A stretch of DNA of 64,000 nucleotides, from positions 1 through 64,000 of the forward strand of contig NZ_JACHGU010000006.1 in the NCBI RefSeq assembly GCF_014202435.1, read 5' to 3'. The DNA is from Pseudoxanthomonas broegbernensis (GTDB taxonomy: Bacteria; Pseudomonadota; Gammaproteobacteria; Xanthomonadales; Xanthomonadaceae). This document shows, in pieces, positions 59,385 through 64,000 of the stretch. The notes below the pieces were generated by a model. That model was not told the DNA's origin. It did no database searches and was given only the letters and a program-made list of their open reading frames with translations. The stretch's first letter is position 1. Each line of letters starts with the position of its first letter. A program made the translations under genes and the position numbers.

Positions 59385-59411
59385 TAAAGTCCGGCCGGCC
59401 AAGGCCGCTAC
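59385..59411 (+). promoter_or_regulatory. Sigma-28 (FliA) type promoter of the fliD operon
   Basis: TAAAGTCC at 59385-59392, 11 bases, GCCGCTAC at 59404-59411. It is in tandem with the sigma-54 element, 53 bases before fliD. Confidence 0.72.
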
Positions 59412-59463
59412 CGACCATGGTGCCCGCCGCGATCGCGGCCGGTGCGACAGGAGAACCTACGAC

Positions 59464-60822
59464 ATGGCGACCATCAGCTTCAGCGGGCTGGGCTCGGGCC
59501 TGGACATCGGCAGCCTGGTCGACCAACTGGTCGCGGCCGAGCGCAGGCCCGCGGAAAGGACCATCACCAGCAGCGCCAGCAAGATCAACTCCCAGCTCTC
59601 GGCCCTGGGCACGCTCAAGAGCAGCTACAGCAACCTGCAGGCGGCGCTGCTGAAGCTCACCGCCAGCATCGGTACGCCCAGCCATAGCACCAGCGTGGAC
59701 AGCAACGCCGGCTTCACCGCCAGCGCCGGCAGTTCGGCCGCCGCCGGGCGCTACGAGGTCGAGGTGATCGCCCTGGCCCAGTCCCACAAGCTCGCCTCCG
59801 GCGCGTTCGCCGAGGACGCGGCGGTCGGCAGCGGCACCCTGCACATCGGCTTTGGCGACAAGACCCTGGACGTGGCCATCGACGCCGACGCCACGCTCGA
59901 GCAGATCGCGCGGGCGGTCAACCGCGCCGCCGGCGGCAGCGGCGTCACCGCCAGCGTGGTCAACGCCGACGACGGCCAGCACCTGGTCTTCAACGCCACC
60001 GGGCCCGGCAGCGCCGGCGCCCTGACCATCACCACCAGCGGCGGCGACGGCGGATTGGCGGCACTGGTCTACGACCCCGACAACGGCGCCGCCACCCTGC
60101 AGGAGGTGGTCGCCGCCACGGACGCCAGGCTCAAGGTGGATGGATTCGAGCGCACCGCCACCAGCAACGCGGTGGCCGACCTGGTGCCCGGCCTGACCCT
60201 GAACCTGACCAAGGCCAAGCCCGGCGAGACCTTCGCCGTGCGGGTCGCCCGCGACGACGGCGCGCTCAAGAGCAACCTGCAGTCGCTGGTGGGCGCCTTC
60301 AACGCGGCCAATACCGTGCTGCGCTCGGTCAGCAGCTACAACGCCGAGACCAAGACCGCCTCGATCCTGACCGGCGATGCGATGGTGCGCGGCATGCAGC
60401 AGCAGTTGCGCAGCCTGGTCGGCAGCAACGTCAGCGAACTCATGGCGCTCGGGGTCACCATCGCCAAGGACGGAACGCTGAGCCTGGATTCGGCCAAGTT
60501 CGACAGCGCCATGGCCGCCGACCCGGACTCCCTGAACAAGCTGTTCGGCAAGGAAGGCACGCTTTCCACCCGTTTCGACGCGCTGCTCAAGGGCGTGCTG
60601 GACAGCCACAGCGGCAGCCTCACCCTGCGCACGAACGGCCTGAACAAGCGCATCGACGGCCTCTCCGACCAGATGGATGCACTGAACCGGCGGATGGAGG
60701 CGGTGGAGGCGCGCTACCTGGCGCAATTCACCGCGATGGACACGCTGGTGGCGCAGATGCAGAGCACCAGCTCCTACCTGACCCAGCAACTGTCCGCCCT
60801 GCAGGCGAAGACGAACAAATAA
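59464..60822 (+). CDS. fliD: Flagellar filament-capping protein FliD
   Basis: 452 residues from ATG 59464. N terminus MATISFSGLGSGLDIGSLVD, QLVAAERRPAERTITSSASK; FliD C-terminal half with DGALKSNLQSLVGAFNAANT, RGMQQQLRSLVGSNVSELMA, LGVTIAKDGTLSLDSAKFDS and the closing coiled coil DALNRRMEAVEARYLAQFTA. It caps the filament and folds arriving flagellin. It is followed by fliS, fliT and pilZ in one operon. Confidence 0.97.
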   Translation: MATISFSGLGSGLDIGSLVDQLVAAERRPAERTITSSASKINSQLSALGTLKSSYSNLQAALLKLTASIGTPSHSTSVDSNAGFTASAGSSAAAGRYEVEVIALAQSHKLASGAFAEDAAVGSGTLHIGFGDKTLDVAIDADATLEQIARAVNRAAGGSGVTASVVNADDGQHLVFNATGPGSAGALTITTSGGDGGLAALVYDPDNGAATLQEVVAATDARLKVDGFERTATSNAVADLVPGLTLNLTKAKPGETFAVRVARDDGALKSNLQSLVGAFNAANTVLRSVSSYNAETKTASILTGDAMVRGMQQQLRSLVGSNVSELMALGVTIAKDGTLSLDSAKFDSAMAADPDSLNKLFGKEGTLSTRFDALLKGVLDSHSGSLTLRTNGLNKRIDGLSDQMDALNRRMEAVEARYLAQFTAMDTLVAQMQSTSSYLTQQLSALQAKTNK

Positions 60823-60909
60823 AGGATGGGCCGGCCGCGCCGATAACCTAGGCACAGCCTTTCCCGTGCGCACCACACCGTCCCGCACACCCGATTGCAG
60901 GAGAACGCC

Positions 60910-61338
60910 ATGCTTGGGTCCAGCCGCCGATACGCCGAGCAGTACCGCAAACTCGAAGTGTCCGGCAACGTGATGGATGCCGACCCGCACAGACTCGTCG
61001 CCCTGCTGTTGTCGGGCGCCTGCGAACGCATCCGCCTGGCCAAGGCCTGCCTGGACCAGGGCGACCTGGCGCGCAAGGGCAAGGCCATCGGCGAGGCCTG
61101 CGCGATCGTCGGCCACCTCAACGGCTCGCTCGACCATGAGGCCGGCGGCGAGCTGGCCGGCAACCTGTCGTCGCTGTACGACTACCTGGTCCAGCGCCTG
61201 ACCGAGGCCAACCTGCACAACGACCATGCCGCGCTGGACGAGGCGCTGGGCCTGCTGGGCGAGATCGATGCGGCCTGGAACGCCATTCCCGCCGAGCAGC
61301 GCCAGGCGGCGCCCGCGGTGCTGGAGACCGCCAGGTGA
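60910..61338 (+). CDS. fliS: Flagellin export chaperone FliS
   Basis: 142 residues from ATG 60910 (CAGGAGAA upstream). Helical FliS pattern: RYAEQYRKLEVSGNVMDADP, HRLVALLLSGACERIRLAKA, GGELAGNLSSLYDYLVQRLT. It binds the FliC C terminus in the cytoplasm and keeps it from polymerising. Confidence 0.95.
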   Translation: MLGSSRRYAEQYRKLEVSGNVMDADPHRLVALLLSGACERIRLAKACLDQGDLARKGKAIGEACAIVGHLNGSLDHEAGGELAGNLSSLYDYLVQRLTEANLHNDHAALDEALGLLGEIDAAWNAIPAEQRQAAPAVLETAR

Positions 61339-61637
61339 ACGCCGTGGCGGCCCCGCTCGACCAGTTACACGAGGACCTGGCCAGCCTGCGCCGTGCGCTG
61401 GACAGCGAGGACTTCGTCCAGGCCGGCGAAGTCCTCGCCAGCCACGACCGGCGCCTGCGCGAGTACATCGAGACCGTCGGCCAGCAGGCTCCGCTGCAGG
61501 CGTTGCGCGAACTTCTGGAGCTGCAGCACCGCATCCAGAGCGACATGTCCGCGGCGCGCGAACAAGCCGCCACGGCCCTGCGCGGCCTGCGCCAGTCCGG
61601 CCAGGCCAGCCACAGCTACCGGCAGAGCGCGCGATGA
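61335..61637 (+). CDS. fliT: FliT-like flagellar chaperone
   Basis: 100 residues from GTG 61335, which overlaps the fliS stop (GTGA). All-helical, charged (LHEDLASLRRALDSEDFVQA, LRELLELQHRIQSDMSAARE). Sequence similarity to enterobacterial FliT is too weak to see, but size, fold prediction and position between fliS and pilZ fit a FliT-type FliD chaperone. A generic small helical protein is the alternative. Confidence 0.75.
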   Translation: MNAVAAPLDQLHEDLASLRRALDSEDFVQAGEVLASHDRRLREYIETVGQQAPLQALRELLELQHRIQSDMSAAREQAATALRGLRQSGQASHSYRQSAR

Positions 61638-62215
61638 ACGCGGGCTGGCCCCAGGCGGCGCAGGCTGCCGAGGCCGGCCTGTTCGGCGACACCCTCAGTT
61701 GCGACGCGGTGCTGCCGGCCGACTTCCGCGCCGGCGTCGCCGGTTCCGGCCGCCTGCCGCAGGCCGAGGCGCTGCTGCTGAGCCTGGCGCAGGTCGAGGA
61801 CCTGCGCGGCGAGGAAGGCGGCGAGGAAAAGCGCGGCGAACTGCCGCTGCTCGCCCAGCGCATGGATGCCAAGCTGGACCTGATGCTGGTGCTGCTGGGG
61901 CGCCTGGTCCGCCAATCCCTGGATGCCCTGCCCGCCCGTACCCTGCGCTGGTCGGCGCGCGGCCTGCGCCTGCGCCTGGAAGCGGGGACGCCGGCACCGG
62001 CGACGGACACGCCGGGCCTGCTGCGGCTGCAACCCTCGGACTGGCTGCCGGACGAACTGGAGCTTCCGGCCAGCGTGGCGGCGACCGCCTCCGACGATGG
62101 CGGCCTGTGGCTGTGGCTACGCTTCCCGGTGCTGCCGACCGGACTGGAAGAAGCGATGGGCCGCCAGTTGTTCCGCATGCACCGGCGCCAGATCGCCGAC
62201 GCGCGCCGGCGCTGA
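61634..62215 (+). CDS. PilZ-like domain protein of the flagellar operon
   Basis: 193 residues from ATG 61634 (ATGA overlap with fliT). The N-terminal part (LFGDTLSCDAVLPADFRAGV, QAEALLLSLAQVEDLRG) is followed by LPLLAQRMDAKLDLMLVLLG and a beta-rich C-terminal half with LRWSARGLRLRLEAG, LELPASVAA and LWLWLRFPVLPTGLEEAMGR. Xanthomonadaceae have a PilZ-family gene at this place. The RxxxR and DxSxxG motifs of c-di-GMP-binding PilZ domains are not clear here, so it may be a non-binding PilZ variant. Confidence 0.65.
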   Translation: MNAGWPQAAQAAEAGLFGDTLSCDAVLPADFRAGVAGSGRLPQAEALLLSLAQVEDLRGEEGGEEKRGELPLLAQRMDAKLDLMLVLLGRLVRQSLDALPARTLRWSARGLRLRLEAGTPAPATDTPGLLRLQPSDWLPDELELPASVAATASDDGGLWLWLRFPVLPTGLEEAMGRQLFRMHRRQIADARRR

Positions 62216-62221
62216 TCCGTT

Positions 62222-62245
62222 GCAGGAGCCGGTTCGGCCGGCGAC
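62222..62245. repeat. REP-like unit after the pilZ gene
   Basis: CAGGAGCCGGTTCGGCCGGCGACC at this position is a single copy of the dispersed family (GGAGCCGGC, short loop, GCCGGCGAC) with a shortened stem. Confidence 0.65.
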
Positions 62246-62371
62246 CCTTTACCGGAGCCGCAAGAGGCCACGCGCCGCCCATCCATCGCGCCCGCCATCC
62301 CCCCGCGCCTACAAATCGCAGGGACGATCGGCTAAGGTGGTTCCCGGCATACGGGGAACGATTGCCCATCC

Positions 62372-63010
62372 GTGCGAGTCCTGATCGTTGACGACCACAC
62401 CCTGGTCCGTGCCGGCCTGAGCCGGTTGTTGCAGACCTTCGCCGGGGTGGACGTGGTGGCCGAGGCCAGCAATGCCGACCAGGCCATCGACCTGGCCGCG
62501 ATCCATCGCCCCGACCTGGTCCTGCTCGATCTTTCCCTGCCCGGCCGCACCGGCCTGGAAGCGCTGAGCGGCATCCTCCAGCGCGCGCCCGAGACCCGCG
62601 TGGTGATGATGTCCATGTACGACGACCCGCTGCACGTGCGCGATGCGCTGGACCGCGGCGCGGCGGGCTTCGTGGTCAAGGACGCCGCGCCCCTGGAGCT
62701 GGAACTGGCCCTGCGCACGGCCGCCGGCGGCGAGGTGTTCCTCAGCCCGCGCATCTCCGCGCGCATGATCGCCCCCCTGCTCGGCCGCGCCCGGTCCAAG
62801 CCCGAGGGCGTGGCCGCGCTGCCGCCGCGCCAGCGCGAGATCCTGGCCCAGATCGGCCGCGGCCTGAGCAGCAAGGAGATCGCCGCCGACCTGGGAATCA
62901 GCGTGAAGACGGTGGAGACGCACCGGGCCAGGATGATGGAAGCCCTGGGCTGCCGGCGCGCCAACGAACTGGTGCTGCTGGCGGTCAAGCACCGCCAGGA
63001 ACTGGACTGA
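62372..63010 (+). CDS. NarL/FixJ-type response regulator
   Basis: 212 residues from GTG 62372. Receiver domain: LIVDDHTLVRAGLSRLLQTF, phospho-Asp in LVLLDLSLPGRTGLEAL, VVMMSMYDDP, switch Lys in FVVKDAAPLEL. LuxR-type helix-turn-helix: LPPRQREILAQIGRGLSSKE, IAADLGISVKTVETHRARMM. No kinase gene is adjacent; the HisKA_3 kinase at 38138 is the only NarX-type kinase in the window, and a partnership is only a guess. It lies between the pilZ gene and rpoN, as in related genomes. Confidence 0.92.
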   Translation: MRVLIVDDHTLVRAGLSRLLQTFAGVDVVAEASNADQAIDLAAIHRPDLVLLDLSLPGRTGLEALSGILQRAPETRVVMMSMYDDPLHVRDALDRGAAGFVVKDAAPLELELALRTAAGGEVFLSPRISARMIAPLLGRARSKPEGVAALPPRQREILAQIGRGLSSKEIAADLGISVKTVETHRARMMEALGCRRANELVLLAVKHRQELD

Positions 63011-63038
63011 GCCCGGGCGAACGGCGATTTTTCGCCGC

Positions 63039-63060
63039 ACGGCGCCGAGGCGCCGTTTTT
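63039..63060 (+). terminator. Rho-independent terminator after the response regulator
   Basis: Stem ACGGCGCC / GGCGCCGT with a GA loop followed by TTTT, 29 bases after the stop codon. A second weaker hairpin (CGGCGA/TCGCCG) lies just before. Confidence 0.88.
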
Positions 63061-63073
63061 CATGTGGGGGAAA

Positions 63074-63092
63074 CCCCTACAACGAGTAGGGG
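63074..63092. promoter_or_regulatory. Inverted repeat CCCCTAC-N5-GTAGGGG upstream of rpoN
   Basis: Perfect 7-base arms at 63074-63080 and 63086-63092 with AACGA between them. It is not followed by a T run and lies 108 bases before the rpoN ATG, after the terminator. It looks like a dimeric regulator's operator; a LuxR-type regulator is encoded immediately upstream. Confidence 0.5.
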
Positions 63093-63200
63093 AAACAATG
63101 ACCCCACTCAGGTTAGTCCCGATTCAGTTTCCGACGCATGGGGTCCACGATGCCTCCATGGTGCCGGGGAGCCGGCGCAGTCCGGGGAAGGGGAATCGCG

Positions 63201-64000
63201 ATGAAAGCCACCACGTCGGTCCAAATGAGCCAGCAACTGCACCTGACCCCGCAGTTGCTGCAATCGATCCGCCTGCTGCAGCTCGACGCGCAACAGTTGC
63301 AGATGGAAATAACCCGGGTGCTCGAACAGAACCCGATGCTCGAACTGGACGAGGAAAACGCGACCGTCGCCGCCGACGGCGAGAACGACGCCGCGGACGC
63401 GGACAGCGCCGGCCTGGAAACCGCCGCCTTCGACGAACTGCCCGAACCGTCGATGTGGGACGTGCCCAGCGCCGGCTGGAGCGGCGAAGGCGAGGACCGG
63501 ATGCAGCGCATCGCCGAGCCGGGGTCCAGCGACCCGTTCGTGCGCGTGCTGGAGCGCCTGTCCCTGGAACTGGACCCGAAGTCGCTGGAGATCGCCGGCT
63601 TCTGGCTGGAACACTGCGACGATGCCGGCTACCTGGACGGCGATCATTCCGCCCTGCTGCTGCGCGCCTGCGCCCGCTTCGACGTGGCCGCCGAGCGGAT
63701 CGAGGCCATCCGCCAGCACCTGCTGCACGGCGAGCCGGCCGGCCTGGCCGCGCGCGATGCCGGCGAATGCCTGCGCGCCCAGCTCGCCGCCCTGCCCTCG
63801 CCCTGCGCCGGCCGGCCGCTGGCCGCCCGCATCCTCGAACACTGCCTGGCCGAGCTGGCCGCCCACGACCACGCGGCCATCGCCCGCCGCCTGGAGGCGG
63901 AGGCCGGCGACGTGGCCGAGGCCGTGGGCCTGATCCTGTCCCTGCAGCCGCGCCCGGCCCAGGCCGAGGCCGATCCCGCCGATGCCGGCTACGTGATCCC
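63201..64000 (+). CDS. rpoN: RNA polymerase sigma-54 factor RpoN (cut by window edge)
   Basis: The frame is open from ATG 63201 (GGGGAAGGGGAA upstream) to the end, giving the first ~266 residues. Region I is clear: QMSQQLHLTPQLLQSIRLLQ, LDAQQLQMEITRVLEQNPML, the glutamine/leucine-rich activator-interaction part. An acidic linker follows (residues ~55-90) and then the start of the core-binding domain (LERLSLELDPKSLEIAGFWL, DDAGYLDG). It directs polymerase to the -24/-12 promoters seen before flgA, flgB, flgG and fliD. The DNA-binding RpoN box is outside the window. Confidence 0.97.
   Translation, partial: MKATTSVQMSQQLHLTPQLLQSIRLLQLDAQQLQMEITRVLEQNPMLELDEENATVAADGENDAADADSAGLETAAFDELPEPSMWDVPSAGWSGEGEDRMQRIAEPGSSDPFVRVLERLSLELDPKSLEIAGFWLEHCDDAGYLDGDHSALLLRACARFDVAAERIEAIRQHLLHGEPAGLAARDAGECLRAQLAALPSPCAGRPLAARILEHCLAELAAHDHAAIARRLEAEAGDVAEAVGLILSLQPRPAQAEADPADAGYVI

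Noticed and set aside
59185-62298. A minus-strand frame of about 1000 residues over fliD-fliS-fliT
   Set aside because: Shadow of the fliD operon; it crosses a REP pair and both promoters.

Overview
The window is chromosomal DNA from a motile gammaproteobacterium, very likely a member of the Xanthomonadaceae/Lysobacteraceae (Lysobacter, Luteimonas or Xanthomonas relatives). I infer this from the GC-rich coding sequence, the gene content (clpS-clpA next to infA-aat, mnmA-hflD, lolA-ftsK-trxB, a TrhO-type hydroxylase), and a flagellar cluster that ends in fliS, fliT, a PilZ protein, a LuxR-type response regulator and rpoN.

Region by region: 1-2920 is an accessory scar. It holds the end of an IS5-family transposase, a decayed RHS C-terminal toxin tip with a small membrane protein as likely immunity partner, a second RHS core remnant, and an IS3-family element. 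3079-8152 holds housekeeping and envelope genes (aldo/keto reductase, lipoproteins, YjdM, a DksA-type zinc finger, a small MscS channel, an S4 protein, a TPR/transglutaminase-like protein). 8254-10119 is motAB. 10283-13650 carries RidA, a flavoprotein, an FKBP lipoprotein, DUF6164 and trhO. Three tRNA genes (Ala-Glu-Ala) follow. 14100-16900 is a MerR-controlled copper-type P-ATPase operon. 17338-19812 is a secreted family 9 glycoside hydrolase. 20013-33304 is core genome: rarA, lolA, ftsK, trxB, a COG3146 acyltransferase, aat, infA, clpA, clpS, a NUDIX gene, mnmA and hflD.

33454-64000 is a signalling and motility block. It has a methyl-accepting protein, an intact GGDEF-EAL protein, a NarX-like kinase translationally coupled to a GGDEF-EAL-REC protein with degenerate catalytic motifs, a second kinase, flgN-flgM-flgA on the minus strand, then cheV, flgBCDEF, flgGHIJKL, fliC, fliD-fliS-fliT-pilZ, a response regulator and the start of rpoN.

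Promoter reading gives a two-tier circuit. Sigma-54 type -24/-12 elements precede flgA, flgB, flgG and fliD. Sigma-28 (FliA) type elements, nearly all with exact 11-base spacing, precede motA, the methyl-accepting protein, the GGDEF-EAL gene, flgM (12-base spacing), cheV, fliC and fliD. RpoN would drive the hook-basal-body genes, and FliA, restrained by FlgM until hook completion, would drive filament, motor, chemotaxis and one c-di-GMP enzyme.

Repeats also stand out: a REP-like family scattered between genes, a pair of related intergenic elements upstream of the flgB and flgG promoters, and a 96-bp in-frame insertion at the start of flgI.
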